Shown here: piece after piece, positions 29,101-37,469 of the stretch | Numbering within the stretch: the first letter of the stretch is position 1 | Layout of the letters: every line of letters begins with the position of its first letter | Assembly (NCBI GenBank): GCA_963662155.1 | Contig: OY759271.1 | Location: 41,754,000-41,817,999, forward strand | DNA: 64,000 nt | DNA from: Lamellibrachia columna | Lineage: Eukaryota; Annelida; Polychaeta; Sabellida; Siboglinidae | Direction of reading: 5' to 3' | Translations under genes and position numbers: made by a program | The notes under the pieces: model-generated | Told to the model about the DNA's origin: nothing | Seen by the model: only the letters and a program-made list of their open reading frames with translations | Database searches by the model: none

Positions 29101-30343
29101 GACAAGCATGTAACTACCGGTACCAGCAAATCAGCTTGACATGCGTAGCATGCAAGATTATGGAAAGTATTATTTGAGACCATATCGTAGCACATATATA
29201 TCGTAGCACATATATATCGTAGCACATAACACCCTACAGTCTGTTTCAGACCAACATGTTTTAGACGAGGAAGATCATGTGTCACCAACTGTTGGAAGTG
29301 ATGGAGTCATGGACTAGCATTGGGAACTCGGATGGATGCATTGATGCAGTATATCTTGACTTTGCAAAAGCTTTTTGTTACAGTGCCATCAGAACGACTC
29401 AGGAAACTAACTGCATATGGTGTAGAGGGAGAAGTATCAAGGTGGATAGAAGCCTTCAAAATATGAAGAAGACAATGCATATTAGTAAATGGAAGTGCAT
29501 GAGAGTGGTCAGAAGTGACAAGTGGTATCCCCCAGGGAAGCGTCTTTGGTCCCATTCTCTTCATACTCTTCATAAACGACCTGCCAGATGGAATTGATAG
29601 CAACCTTAAGATCTTTGCTCATGACACCAGAGATGTATATTTTACAAGTAGACATCAACAGACAAACATCATGGTCTGAGAAATGGCAGCTACACTTCAA
29701 CCCTACAAAATGTAAACATTTGACATATGGCAAGCCAAAATACGACTCGACGTACACCATGACAAACACAGATGGAATAATTACAGACATTGGCAACACA
29801 TCACAGACAGAAACAGACCTAAGAGTAACTTTCGATCACTCATTGAAATTTCGCCAGCATATTGGCACTGTAGTGAAGACAACAAATCAGATGATAGGCC
29901 TCATAAAACATACGACTTACGTTTAAACATACAGTGAGACTACATCTAAACTATGCCAACTCCACTTGGAACCCACACTATGCAATAGACATTAACACAC
30001 TAGAAAATGCACAACACAGAGCGACCAAGCTGGTTCCAGAACTTAGAATAAATAGACAGACTGAAACATCTGAACTAAACATCCCTGGCATACCGAAGGA
30101 GCAGTGGAGATATTATCCAAATGTATCAGATACTACATACACAGGATCGAAGACACAAACAAAGATGATTTCTTCACAACTAACACTGAAGACACCGAGC
30201 AGACTTGACATAAGAAAATATTCATTCTCGCAACTGGAATGACCTTCCTCCATCAGCCATAGAAGCTCCAAAAATCCTTGCATTAAAAAACTTGACGATC
30301 TCTGGAAGAGGGACAGATTCAAATTTTAAAAGAACCAACATTG

Positions 30344-30406
<63 letters not shown>

Positions 30407-30409
30407 CAT

Positions 30410-30444
<35 letters not shown>

Positions 30445-33400
30445 AACAAACACAAACAAAAATTTTCTCACATCTACAACATAATTGATAAATAAAGGAA
30501 GGTGTTTAAAAGGCTAAACAAATTTATGTGGGTGTGTGTCCACATGCACACACTCCCACACACACATAAATAAATCGGTGGTCTACGCACAGATATAGAT
30601 CAGCACCAAACCCACACCCACACACATATGTATGACATGTATGCATTGTGTAAAAGTAATAAAATTAAATGCTAAAACCAGCAGTACAAGTAAATGGCCC
30701 AAATGGTAGTTCACCCTAATGGTAGTTCACCCTAATGGTAGTTCACCCTAATTGTCCACATACAGTGTTTGTGGTATGTAGATTGACTATAATCTACACC
30801 TTGGTGTTTACAAAACAACATCATAATATTATATTTCCACCAACACCAAAACTCTAATCCATTAGTAAGTCAATACGGACAATTAATTGCGCTTGGCCTA
30901 TTAATTTAGCAAGGTGTTTGTAATAACGTCTGCTCGATATTAACGCAATAGATTGATGACAGATGTGACAGTGTCATTTGCTTTGAATCCCTGCGAGGAT
31001 GCCTTTGTCTGTCATCACTTAAGACCACTACCTGGATTCCTCTTACATATTGCATAGTAGGATTAATTATAATTGTGCATTGCAACTGTCATGCAACTGT
31101 CATGCAACTGTCATGCAATTTACGTCAACCAGGCTGCATCATTTTAATAACTGGTATTTAACGATGGAGAATTATTTTAATTGTTTGACAAATCTATGCC
31201 ACTTACTATTCAGAAATAAAATAATAATAAATGTCTTATTTGTTATAAAAAATTTGTTATGGTCCAATGGCATATATGCATTAAATCATAAAAATTTTAA
31301 TCTAATAATGTTAGATATCTGCAACTATTAAAGTAAACTATTTAAAAAAGGAAAACATGGATATATTGTTCAAAACATTACAGCTAGTAATCCATTTAAT
31401 CCATTTAAAAACTTTAAATCAATCATTATAAAAAAGTCCAATATATTCAGAACTTTGTTTGTCAACAAAATGTGTAAAACGTAATATATAATCTGCAAGT
31501 TTTCATCGCCGAGTTATTAATGCCGGCTTGTGTTGCACAACAATGCTAAATTCTTTCCGTTAATGGATGTTGGCTTGTACTGTTGGACAGTGGCCATACT
31601 AGCACTACCACTCGTTTACAGGACGAAGTTGACCTGTTGGCCAATGTCAATCATTAATGTTTAATCATATGCCCTGGCATTCAAGTGCTTCAAGCTAATG
31701 CTTTCACCCACCCACATCCCATCTACACTTCCATTAATGCAGGCATGCTTCCAATTATAGATCATCAATTTCATCTTCCATCTAATGATATCACAGGTAT
31801 TTGTGGCAGCTGTGAGCCACACAGCCATTTATCATAATATGAAACATAAATAGGTTTGCAGAATGCTTTGGGAATTATGCCATTATACACACTCACTGGT
31901 AAATGTTATTTTATATACACAGGTATAAAATTAACGTTTACCAACTGGTGTATATAAGATTCACACAAAAATATTTTGCAATCTGAATTAACATCTGCCT
32001 AGATATATTACAAAACAGCATGTTCCCATTGTATCCCTAGGTCAGCATGAAATGTGCTTCCCAGATGACTTTTCATCAGGAATTACATATAATTACACGA
32101 GAATCATACATTAAACAAGAATCACACATTAAACAAGGATCACAGCATTAAAATTTGTTATAATAACATATGAAAAAGTACTCTCTAGACTAGAATATTA
32201 ATCAAAAACGTGAAACAACTACCCATTTATCAAATTTCACGTTCGCTACTTTAATACCGGCAGCATGCTGAAAGCCACCGAACAGTGATGGAACAGAAGG
32301 TGCTACCCAGAGGGTCCTTGTCTGGTAATCTGCTCGGCCCATGTCAATGCATTTGTAATGTCACAATGACAGAAACTATTAACTTCACACGTTTGTTTGG
32401 CTAATAACAGAGGAATTTGCATATGCTACACAATAACTAAACAAAAGAATGAACTTACTTTGTAGAACCATAATATTTTTTATTAAGCAATTGTTTTAGT
32501 TGAGACTTGTTATCACATGTTCAATTTATACAGTAACAGTGAGTAGCTGTTTGACATTGGTGTGGTTTATTTAATTATCTTTGTTTGTAAGTAGTACACA
32601 ATCATTCCTCCAGTCTATCTTTTTCTGATAGTGAAAACTTTTAATACTTTACAAACCTGGACCAGTGTAAGTGTTTGTTCAACATTTTATAGGAGGCGGG
32701 GGGGGGGCAGCACGGTGGCATTTATTGACTTTGGCACCGGCACCCAAGATAATGGGTCTCCAACTTTTTATTCTGCCTACTACTTCAAAAGGTATTGAGA
32801 ATCTTATTGGAGTCATAGTTCATGTGTCATGTGATCTAATTTGACTCTCTCTCTCACATGAAGCCAACAAACAGTTTCCTTGTCTCTACGGCAGGCACAA
32901 CTTATGCAGAGTAAAGTCAATTTCAACTACAAAAGCAATTTGCCCAGGAGTGCAATTGAGCCAGTAAATTCCAAGTTGGCTTGGTGTGCAGTGAGCCAGT
33001 GAATGCCAAGTAGGGTTGGTGTGCAGTGAGCCTGTGAATGCCAAGTAGGGTTGGTGTGCAGTGAGCCAGTAAATTCCAAGTTGGCTTGGTGTGCAGTGAG
33101 CCAGTGAATGCCAAGTAGGGTTGATGTGCAGTGAGCCTGTGAATGCAAAGTAGGGTTGGTGTGGAGTGAGCCAGTGAATGCCAAGTAGGGTTGGTGTGCA
33201 GTGAGCCTGTGAATGCCAAGTAGGGTTGGTGTGCAGTGAGCCAGTGAATGCCATGTAGGGTTGGTGTGCATTTACCCTGTGAACGCCAAGTAGGGTGGTG
33301 TGCAGTGAGCCTGTGAACGCCAAGTATGGTTGGTGTGCAGTGAGCCTGTGAATGCCAAGAAGGGTTGGTGTGCAGTGAGCCAGTGAATGCCAAGTAGGGT

Positions 33401-36400
33401 TGGTGTGCAGTGAGCCAGTGAATGCCAAGTAGGGTTGGTGTGCAGTGAGCCAGTGAATGCCAAGTAGGATTGGTGTGCAGTGAGCCAGTGAATGCCAAGT
33501 AGGATTGGTGTGCAGTGAGCCAGTGAGTGTGAACAGAGATCAGCAAAGAAAAAAGCAAACTTGCATTTAAAGTTTATGACAAAACCTGTACCAAGCTGTA
33601 TGCTGACATGTTAAAAAAAACATGACACTAATATATCACCTAGTTGATCGGATAGGCAGGCAACTAGTTGAAAAACATGACACTAATATGTCACCTAGTT
33701 GATCGGATAGGCAGGCAACTAGTTGAAAAGAACCTGGCCATTTTACACAGAGTTTATTGGCTAAAGTTACCATACTGGCATTATAAGTTGAGGTTAAACT
33801 GACTGTAAATCAACTAGTTAGACTAAATAATTGCACATAACAATGTCTGCATACATTTCTGTTAATCAAAATAAGAAAATTTCTAATCGATTTCAGTTTT
33901 ATTTTAAGTTACAAATTTGTTTCAAAACCATTTTCTAGTTAATTTAGATCAAACTGCCAACATATTACCTGCAGCATCATAGTTATAATGCTCAAAGTGT
34001 GTGTGTGTGTGCGTGTGCGTGTGCATGTGCGTGTGTGTTGCATCATAATTGCAATGGCATTTGGATGAAAACAATTGCAGACATTTCACAAATAACCAAC
34101 AGTTTCTCTGTTGTGAATCCCTGATAGAAGTGACAGTGGTGTGACTGAAGTGTCATCTGTTATACAGTGACCATAGAAAGACTTATGTCTAAATGTCACA
34201 GTTGCATGTCAGACAATTACGTTTTTAAGCGACTGCCAGCACCAAACCACTTCGTGGAGTTAAAGGGAATAAAAACAAGGCACTAGCTAAAATGCTTGTT
34301 TGGTATATACACAAAGTTTAATATAGTATACAACATCCCAAATAAAAATTAATTTATTTATAGGTAAAATTAGATGTTTAATGCATTACCAAGTCAAATT
34401 CATGAGATGAGCGATCACATGGTTTTGTGATGTCACTGATGATATGGGTTTACATTCAGTCAGTGATTTCTATGCAATACTTCAGCATAGTCCAGATCGA
34501 AGTCGAAACAAGTTTCTCGAAGCGAGCAAAGCCGGCTGTGCTTTGTCGGCTTGGAGTTTACCTTTTTAAAATAAAGTTGGCTCCTTAGGGAACTTAAACC
34601 AACTACGTTTCTCTATTCTTACTACTGTTTGCATTACAATGTCACACAATAAACCATTCTGATGCTTGCTTCTAAACAACTGCTATCACTGTCAAAAGTA
34701 CAGTGAATGAGTGGAAAGTCTTGTAGCATTTCCTTGTCATCAGTGATGTCACGTCGAAGCTTGCCGATAATCATGGGAAAAAATTTGCATAATCGAGACA
34801 GGCCAGTAGAACAGAGTATTATTTGGAGTGATTAATTAATTGAATTCTAATTAATTTTTTGGTGTTTTGGAAATATACCAAATAAATAATAATGATTTCA
34901 AGCAATCATTGTTTTTATTCCCTTTAATAATAGTCCCAGGTGCAATCTGTTATCTACGCCTGTTATCAATGTGGCACAGCTCCATAAGAAACTCACTGTG
35001 AAATAAACCCAGGTCGGTCACCAGCTGTTAAAAATGCCACAGTAACGAAACTAACAAACTTCAAACTGAATTAGACATCCATCCACAAATAAGATATAAA
35101 TGTGTACAATGTTTTTGTATTAGGGATGAAATCAAACATTAATGTATGACAACACATCCTACACCCTTGTTTTTTTATCACATTCCATATATGGCTGTTG
35201 ACTTCGAGCCCATGCAGGCAGTTTTGTGCTACGATGGCTGAAGCGCCACTTGGTGAATACGTAGCTGCCAAAGTTGCACACAGGTCTATGTAATTCAAAG
35301 TTTCATGTAGCGGGGAGGGGGGTAGATGGGTCTGAGGTTGTGCAAGAACTGAATTAAGCAGGTGGTTCTCACTGAACATTGACACCTTTTACATTACTAC
35401 TCACAAAGCAAGGCAAAGCCAGACAACAGAAACAAATTACTCTATGCATACATACAATTATCTGTCCACAGCCAACAATTGGAAGCATTTTAGATAGAAC
35501 TGAATTATTAATGCACACATTGCAGTAACACAAAACCAATTACATTTGCAATTTGTCATCTGCTCAGCATATCTAATGCCTCCACTCTACAGTCATTGTG
35601 AACATATCTAATGCCCACACTCTACAGTCATTGTGAACATATCTAATGCCTCCACTCTACAGTCATTGTCAACATTCATGAACATCACAACAGGACAGGT
35701 TTGACTTTTTGGAAAAACATATTCACCAAATGTCAAAGGCCAATAATGAGGATGATCGGTGTGTTGACATGGCTCCAATCACTGCACACAGAACAAGCAG
35801 CTCACGTGTATTGATTGGATCCACTAATAAGGAAATGCAGAGGCCATTGCAGCTACAACATGTGATGCCAATTTGACTTGACATGCATACCATGAAGGAG
35901 TCATGAAGGAGCCAATTTGACTTGACATGCATACCATGAAGGAGTCGTGAAGGAGCCAATTTCACGTTGGGCAGCAATGTAATGAAAGCTTGGTTTACAT
36001 TTTGTGTGTCACTAATGTTAGTCAAATCAAATTGAGCCAAATTATTTATACTGTAGTTTTAGTACGAGACATATTTGCATGGCTGGCAACATACAATGTC
36101 ATTTATTATAGTAGATCTACCACAGAATGTAAGACAAACATGAAGAACTGACAAAACTAATTGGCTAAAAACTAAACTAAATGTTCTAACTTCATGACAA
36201 AATATTACACAAATTTGAGAGGGATTTTTACTAAAACAAGTATTAGGGTTGTAAGGTTGGATTGTAGAAATATGATGTGTTCCACAAATGTTGATGTGAT
36301 TATATCCTATAATGTATAATGACTTTAAATAAACTGACGACATGGACCATCAAATTCCATGAGCACGAGAAAAAGAATTTGACAGAGATACGGAGAAGAG

Positions 36401-37083
36401 ATATTTGCGTCACTGGGATGCCACACATAACTAGAAAGTAAATTCTCTCACCTCATGCTCGCACGGGATCCTCCAATTCGTTGGCTGCATGACCTCTCGT
36501 TGCATGCCTCAATCAACCTCCGTAACACAAACAGACACTCGCGGAACTTTGAGAAGAATGGGTGATGACTGATGAGACACAAAGAAGTCAGAGTGTTGTT
36601 CCGCACTCGTCCAGCTGTTTTCTGTTTCCGCCGAGTCCGTGGTGATTTTGGTGCATCGTCAGTAGGAGGAACATTCAACACCATCTGTTCACTACCACTG
36701 GTTGATGTGGATGCCGTCGACAGAGTCCGAGTTGCTACTTTGGCACGCTTGCTGTTTAGGCTGACTTTCTTCTCAAAGGGTCGGTAGAAGTTGACACAGA
36801 TGCCATAGCGCATGCGTCCTGAATCCTTGTCCGTGAGGGTGAACACAAAGGACGTCGACTCTTGGAGTCCCACCCTCTTATGGCCAATGCTGATGCAGCC
36901 CTCTGGCTGGCAGAAGAAGACGACATCGGGAGGAAGAAGGAAATCCTTGTGGTCTTCCAGAGGATACCGTCGGAGCAGCTCCGGGGTCTGAGCAACAGCA
37001 TTGTTCCTACTGGGGTGTCGTGACCCTACGACCACGATGTAATCCACCAGACGAGGACAGAAAAATGGTTTCCGCAACGTCAT
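1959..37083 (-). CDS. MADD: MADD, MAP kinase-activating death domain protein / DENN-domain Rab GEF (N-terminal half, 11 coding exons)
   Basis: MADD is a guanine-nucleotide exchange factor for Rab3/Rab27 GTPases in exocytosis and also binds TNF receptor 1 through a C-terminal death domain. Coding exons on the minus strand are 36452-37083, 23218-23359, 17262-17420, 13978-14109, 9644-9757, 9319-9402, 4066-4236, 3672-3830, 3050-3269, 2489-2599 and 1959-2164. All junctions are GT-AG and phases agree, giving 2130 nt (710 codons) with no stop. Motifs seen include '[12 protein letters not shown]' (uDENN), '[18 protein letters not shown]' and '[11 protein letters not shown]' (cDENN), '[20 protein letters not shown]' and '[12 protein letters not shown]' (dDENN), then an acidic Ser-rich linker. 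The C-terminal half, including the death domain, lies left of position 1. Introns run from about 230 bp to 13 kb. The start Met at 37083 precedes '[13 protein letters not shown]', as in vertebrate MADD. Confidence 0.95.
2165..3049 (-). other. MADD introns 9 and 10 with no recognised element
   Basis: The spacers 2165-2488 and 2600-3049 around exon 10 are AT-rich intronic DNA. I see no repeat array, transposon remnant or RNA gene in them. Confidence 0.6.
2489..2599 (-). CDS. MADD: MADD coding exon 10 (residues about 605-641), acidic Ser-rich linker
   Basis: This exon encodes '[20 protein letters not shown]' followed by '[17 protein letters not shown]', matching the MADD linker after the DENN module. 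The acceptor is 'gattccag|ATGAAA' and the donor is 'CACCAG|gtcggg'. It is phase 1 on both sides. Confidence 0.93.
3050..3269 (-). CDS. MADD: MADD coding exon 9 (residues 532-604), end of dDENN
   Basis: This exon encodes '[17 protein letters not shown]', '[17 protein letters not shown]' and '[11 protein letters not shown]'. The acceptor is 'ctccaccag|GCGGTC' and the donor is 'CCGACAG|gtttgt'. It ends in phase 1; the Asp codon is completed by exon 10. Confidence 0.95.
3455..3660. repeat. GT-rich simple repeat with (GTGC)n core
   Basis: This is an imperfect (GT)n / GTGTGTGGT tract with a (GCGT)n run at about 3566-3585. It lies in the intron between exons 8 and 9, just inside the exon 8 donor on the minus strand. 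Reading frames through it give only Cys/Val or His/Thr low-complexity peptides. Confidence 0.9.
3672..3830 (-). CDS. MADD: MADD coding exon 8 (residues 479-531), dDENN
   Basis: This exon encodes '[13 protein letters not shown]', '[17 protein letters not shown]' and 'TTQLARTQ'. The acceptor is 'gttaacag|GTGAGA' and the donor is 'ACACAG|gtactg'. The intron begins within about 15 bp of a roughly 200-bp GT/AC-rich simple repeat (3455-3660). Confidence 0.96.
4066..4236 (-). CDS. MADD: MADD coding exon 7 (residues 422-478), start of dDENN
   Basis: This exon encodes '[18 protein letters not shown]' and '[20 protein letters not shown]', essentially identical to vertebrate MADD in the second motif. 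The acceptor is 'gttgacag|GCCCTC' and the donor is 'GCTATG|gtaggt'. It is phase 0 on both sides, 57 codons. Confidence 0.96.
4498..4700. repeat. CCACCG/CCACCC triplet-type simple repeat
   Basis: This is a G+C-rich tract of CCA, CCG and CCC triplets. Its translations are poly-Pro on one strand and Val/Gly-rich on the other, as expected from the repeat alone. It is intronic. Confidence 0.9.
4738..4812. repeat. short tandem repeat, about 20-bp unit, 3-4 copies
   Basis: The unit 'caagccacatcgagccacac' repeats with little variation. It is intronic and follows the CCACCG tract. Confidence 0.85.
4815..5970. other. intronic DNA, nothing recognised
   Basis: This AT-rich part of the 5.1-kb MADD intron between exons 6 and 7 has no open frame with family resemblance. 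I see no transposon terminus and no tandem array. Confidence 0.5.
5975..6095. repeat. (TA)n in three copies of an about 40-bp unit, then (CA/CG)n
   Basis: The motif 'caggttagctattatatata' occurs three times, each followed by TA runs. A 'cacacgcatgcacgcacgca' tract follows. Confidence 0.85.
6360..7672. repeat. 44-bp minisatellite, about 30 copies
   Basis: Each unit contains 'catggagggtgctccc', 'gccatttgatttgtcaac' and an A-rich spacer of 4-7 A. Two variants (CCCCGCC and CCCAGCC) alternate in part of the array, which suggests higher-order duplication. It lies in the MADD intron between exons 6 and 7. It has no coding support. Confidence 0.95.
7690..8930. other. intronic DNA with possible CTCF-like motifs
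   Basis: No gene or transposon is recognised. Short motifs 'ccacctagtggcc' (about 7872) and 'gccatctggtggct' (about 7912) resemble the CCASYAGRKGGCR core. A conserved-looking but unassigned segment around 8000-8056 could be read as an exon, but it is not needed for the MADD frame. Confidence 0.35.
8930..9130. repeat. 43-bp minisatellite, about 4.5 copies
   Basis: The units share 'aaatgtccacacaaatgatc' followed by 'atatgacaatatgatgaatg'. The array lies about 190 bp downstream, in gene orientation, of MADD exon 6. Confidence 0.9.
9319..9402 (-). CDS. MADD: MADD coding exon 6 (residues 394-421)
   Basis: This 84-bp exon encodes '[19 protein letters not shown]' and 'ILKNHLCQ', corresponding to the family's conserved 'LPEPE' linker. 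The acceptor is 'ctcacag|ATCATA' and the donor is 'TGCCAG|gtgagc'. It is phase 0 on both sides. Confidence 0.93.
9644..9757 (-). CDS. MADD: MADD coding exon 5 (residues 356-393)
   Basis: This exon encodes '[17 protein letters not shown]' and '[17 protein letters not shown]', the family's conserved end of the cDENN lobe. The acceptor is 'ctctgctgcag|TTGCTG' and the donor is 'AGCAGG|gtaagc'. The acceptor and the first 16 exon bases are also the core of the adjoining 60-bp minisatellite, so 18 near-identical acceptor copies lie upstream in the intron. Confidence 0.95.
9743..10880. repeat. 60-bp minisatellite, 19 copies, overlapping the 5' edge of MADD exon 5
   Basis: Copies of 'tggagacaacagcaac' occur every 60 bp from 9743 to about 10823. 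On the minus strand each unit reads 'ctctgctgcag' followed by 'TTGCTGTTGTCTCCAA', the same acceptor and first 16 coding bases as exon 5. Each also has a branch-point-like 'tttgac' upstream. The real exon is the first, diverged copy. The unit has no stop in one minus frame, giving a spurious 395-codon ORF of 20-residue repeats, in a different frame from MADD. Confidence 0.95.
10890..12425. other. intronic DNA, nothing recognised
   Basis: This AT-rich part of the 4.2-kb MADD intron between exons 4 and 5 shows no recognised gene, RNA or transposon end. Confidence 0.5.
12428..13662. repeat. 62-bp minisatellite, about 20 copies
   Basis: The units contain 'tgtattctcacattgaactc', 'ttggtatgctt(a/t)agtgaatga' and 'gatactatacaggtctatca'. 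Copies differ by a few substitutions; one unit near 13080 carries a short insertion. It lies in the MADD intron between exons 4 and 5. Confidence 0.95.
13668..13798. repeat. 18-bp minisatellite, about 7 copies
   Basis: The unit is 'ggtgtggggcagatagag' with substitutions. It directly follows the 62-bp array and ends about 180 bp from MADD exon 4. Confidence 0.9.
13978..14109 (-). CDS. MADD: MADD coding exon 4 (residues 312-355)
   Basis: This exon encodes '[18 protein letters not shown]', '[18 protein letters not shown]' and 'SLAEQ', closely matching vertebrate MADD. The acceptor is 'ttgtag|GTGATT' and the donor is 'GAACAG|gtaaac'. Immediately 3' of the exon in gene orientation are an 18-bp minisatellite (13670-13795) and a 62-bp array. 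Confidence 0.96.
14200..14290. repeat. (CACC)n simple repeat
   Basis: This is a tetranucleotide CCCA/CACC run with CACACA interruptions, about 90 bp upstream of MADD exon 4 in gene orientation. Confidence 0.9.
14535..14800 (+). mobile_element. 3' fragment of the same LINE family as at 1-1440
   Basis: It encodes '[20 protein letters not shown]' and '[15 protein letters not shown]', matching the C-terminus of the element at 1-1440. The shared 3' UTR motif ('ccaatg...cacttg/actt g...atggcaa...cttgttaaat') follows. It is 5'-truncated, as usual for target-primed insertion. Confidence 0.85.
15041..15475 (+). mobile_element. degraded RTE-like LINE C-terminal fragment
   Basis: The readable pieces are '[19 protein letters not shown]' and '[18 protein letters not shown]', separated by stops. 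They match the C-terminal tail common to RTE-like reverse transcriptases (a 'MRxI...RxD R' block and a 'GRPRxRWxDxI' block). It is not functional. Confidence 0.6.
15480..16150. other. intronic DNA, nothing recognised
   Basis: This is part of the MADD intron between exons 3 and 4. I see no array, terminal repeat or coding resemblance. Confidence 0.45.
16159..16390. repeat. irregular about 22-bp tandem repeat
   Basis: Variants of 'ggcatgtgtctatgggaagg' repeat about ten times with changing length. It is intronic. Confidence 0.8.
16650..16765. repeat. short tandem repeat, about 36-bp unit, 3 copies
   Basis: The unit contains 'caacactatctaccctgtac' and 'agaacacttt'. It is intronic. Confidence 0.85.
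17262..17420 (-). CDS. MADD: MADD coding exon 3 (residues 259-311), cDENN core
   Basis: This exon encodes '[18 protein letters not shown]', '[18 protein letters not shown]' and '[12 protein letters not shown]', the most conserved block of the DENN module. The acceptor is 'tgtttcag|GTAAAT' and the donor is 'AACAAG|gtgggt'. It is phase 0 on both sides and 53 codons long. Confidence 0.96.
18062..18940. repeat. 59-bp minisatellite, about 15 copies
   Basis: The units contain 'gctgacatagggcatagtgg', 'ccaggagagtccaagacaga' and 'gggaactgaagggtgctgg'. Because 59 is not a multiple of 3 and the minus strand has no stops in the unit, overlapping minus-strand ORFs of up to 338 codons appear. These are by-products of the repeat. 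It lies in the MADD intron between exons 2 and 3. Confidence 0.95.
19035..19165 (+). mobile_element. tRNA-derived SINE-like fragment
   Basis: An A-box-like 'tggcagcacagttggtgagg' is followed about 30 bp later by a B-box-like 'gtttgaatcc'. This is the spacing and order of a pol III internal promoter. No 3' tail or target duplication was identified. Confidence 0.5.
19591..20810. mobile_element. decayed hAT-superfamily DNA transposon, 1220 bp
   Basis: The ends are inverted repeats: 'cagacctgttaagt' at 19591-19604 and its reverse complement at 20797-20810. Both sides carry the 8-bp duplication 'gtttgcct' (19583-19590 and 20811-20818), which is diagnostic of hAT insertion. Inside, a degraded plus-strand fragment resembles the N-terminal zinc-finger region of hAT-related proteins. 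There is no catalytic transposase domain, so the element is non-autonomous. Confidence 0.88.
19970..20183 (+). pseudogene. hAT-related N-terminal (BED-like) remnant
   Basis: From the ATG at 19970 the readable pieces are '[20 protein letters not shown]' and '[13 protein letters not shown]'. In another frame the pieces are 'FCNSHFSMA' and a 'GG..HDAV'-like stretch. This matches the start of ZMYM/BED-type hAT-derived proteins ('KY..KF...W', then 'C..C....S.AHGG..D'). Frameshifts and stops show it is dead. Confidence 0.5.
20820..21265. other. intronic DNA, nothing recognised
   Basis: This is AT-rich spacer in the 5.8-kb MADD intron between exons 2 and 3, located between the hAT element and the next minisatellite. 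Confidence 0.45.
21270..21630. repeat. 60-bp minisatellite, about 6 copies
   Basis: The units contain 'ttgaatggcccacggccata', 'ctgtatacaaccactgactc' and 'tgcactgagtgtattt'. It gives an artificial repeat ORF on both strands. It is intronic. Confidence 0.92.
22190..23190. repeat. 25-bp minisatellite, about 40 copies
   Basis: Variants of 'tgatgaatgtcatgtttaca' plus 'ctgca' repeat across about 1 kb. The array ends about 25 bp before the donor side of MADD exon 2. Early copies read 'tgctgaatg', later ones 'tgatgaatg'. Confidence 0.95.
23218..23359 (-). CDS. MADD: MADD coding exon 2 (residues 211-258)
   Basis: This exon encodes '[14 protein letters not shown]' and '[19 protein letters not shown]', matching the MADD segment before the cDENN core. 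The acceptor is 'ctttcag|GAACAG' and the donor is 'GTTGAG|gtaggt'. The acceptor and roughly the first 25 exon bases lie inside a 55-bp tandem array that continues to about 23680. Confidence 0.95.
23330..23685. repeat. 55-bp tandem array overlapping the 5' edge of MADD exon 2, about 6 copies
   Basis: 'gttcctgaaa' occurs every 55 bp (about 23356, 23411, 23466, 23521, 23576, 23631). On the minus strand each unit reads 'gtctg(t)..ttcag' followed by 'GAACA(g/a)TGTGTGG', the exon 2 acceptor and start. Similarity to the exon continues for about 25 bases. The real exon edge is the left-most copy. Confidence 0.93.
23690..25340. other. intronic DNA with one 79-bp direct duplication
   Basis: A 79-bp segment beginning 'gttaatatatgtggacaatg' occurs twice in tandem (about 24561-24720). 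Nothing else is recognised in this part of the 13-kb MADD intron between exons 1 and 2. Confidence 0.6.
25461..26517 (+). pseudogene. LINE ORF1 remnant with PHD-like zinc cluster
   Basis: Two open pieces (25461-25811 and 26128-26517) flank a frameshifted PHD-like motif with Cys pairs and a Trp. The second piece is polar, with '[12 protein letters not shown]', typical of the coiled region of LINE ORF1 proteins. An opal stop at 26516 interrupts a conserved 'RLGKRTETD' stretch. Confidence 0.6.
27311..28520. repeat. 37-bp minisatellite inside LINE ORF2, about 32 copies
   Basis: The unit comprises 'gagtcgagcccttgtggatg' plus 'aacaatgatgggaaaga'. The flanking LINE frame reads into it ('[13 protein letters not shown]') and out of it ('[15 protein letters not shown]'), so it grew from LINE coding sequence. 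The 37-bp period shifts frame each copy. The minus strand of the unit is stop-free in every frame, producing three overlapping ORFs of 438-487 codons that are artefacts. Confidence 0.95.
30342..30455. repeat. (TA)n (CATA)n (CA)n compound microsatellite
   Basis: About 58 bp of TA is followed by CATA and CA runs. It directly abuts the 3' end of the LINE remnant and probably grew from its tail. Confidence 0.95.
30460..32940. other. intronic DNA, nothing recognised
   Basis: This AT-rich sequence has a triplicated 'tggtagttcaccctaa' near 30705-30750 and a triplicated 'atgcaactgtc' near 31083-31115. No coding or transposon structure is recognised. Confidence 0.5.
32948..33528. repeat. 35-bp minisatellite, about 16 copies
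   Basis: The unit is 'gtgagccagtgaatgccaag' plus 'tagggttggtgtgca'. Minus-strand frames through it are open only because the unit lacks stops. It is intronic in MADD. Confidence 0.94.
33608..33728. repeat. two-copy direct repeat, about 57 bp
   Basis: A segment containing 'acctagttgatcggataggc' and 'aggcaactagttg' occurs twice in tandem. Each copy also forms a short inverted repeat 'caactag/ctagttg'. Confidence 0.85.
33730..36440. other. intronic DNA with small direct repeats
   Basis: This holds a (GT)n tract near 33993-34040, three copies of a 35-bp unit 'atatctaatgcc(t/c)(c/a)cactc' (about 35570-35675) and two copies of a 52-bp unit (about 35870-35965). No gene or transposon is recognised. 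Confidence 0.55.
36452..37083 (-). CDS. MADD: MADD coding exon 1 (residues 1-210)
   Basis: This exon encodes the uDENN part: '[17 protein letters not shown]', '[11 protein letters not shown]', '[12 protein letters not shown]' and '[12 protein letters not shown]'. A Ser/Thr/Lys-rich insert follows, then '[19 protein letters not shown]'. It ends ATGAG|gtgaga and the split Arg codon is completed by exon 2. An in-frame upstream ATG at 37114-37116 exists, but the ATG at 37081-37083 matches the family start. A good acceptor ('gtgtacttcag') ends at 37107, so 37084-37106 is probably 5'UTR joined to an upstream non-coding exon. Confidence 0.95.
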
Positions 37084-37469
37084 TATGAGAGTTTGATGTG
37101 AATCACTGAAGTACACAGGGGAGAGTCCGTGTGGATTATGAGGTCATGAATCAGGGGGCTGTTACCCCTCAGGAAGCTTCCTCTGTAGCTACTTTATATT
37201 TATAATCATGTAGTGTTTGACCTTGAGGTTGATATCTTGGGCCAAGGCAGCTAGTCGCATTTTTGCACTGGCTGTGGTTACATGCTTTCAGCTTGCATGG
37301 CTGATGGTACCTAGAAAACAACAAATAACAAATTAGAGAAATTTCTTTATCCAATGTTTATAGTGATAGATATATTTTTTCTCACTTAAGGAAGATAGAA
37401 GCATTGGACATGAATTTATGTTAGTGAAGTTACATTGTAGATTATATATAAGAAAGTATTAATGACTGT

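Larger units (their letters stand above)
25440..30345 (+). mobile_element. degraded non-LTR retrotransposon (ORF1 and ORF2 remnants)
   Basis: ORF1 remnants span about 25461-26760 and include a PHD-like Cys cluster ('[18 protein letters not shown]', frame about 25920) and a coiled-coil-like region to 26517. Most of the endonuclease is missing; only its end ('[13 protein letters not shown]', about 27095) is readable. ORF2 continues through a 37-bp minisatellite, then '[16 protein letters not shown]', 'YLDFAKAF' and '[15 protein letters not shown]' RT blocks, and C-terminal '[11 protein letters not shown]'. Frameshifts and stops are frequent. It ends at a (TA)n tract near 30342 and lies in the MADD intron. 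Confidence 0.85.

Noticed and set aside
32886..33558. Minus-strand ORFs of 180-211 codons
   Set aside because: They are read through the 35-bp intronic minisatellite only.
36572..37001. ORFs overlapping MADD exon 1 in other frames
   Set aside because: They are shadows of the well-conserved MADD coding frame.
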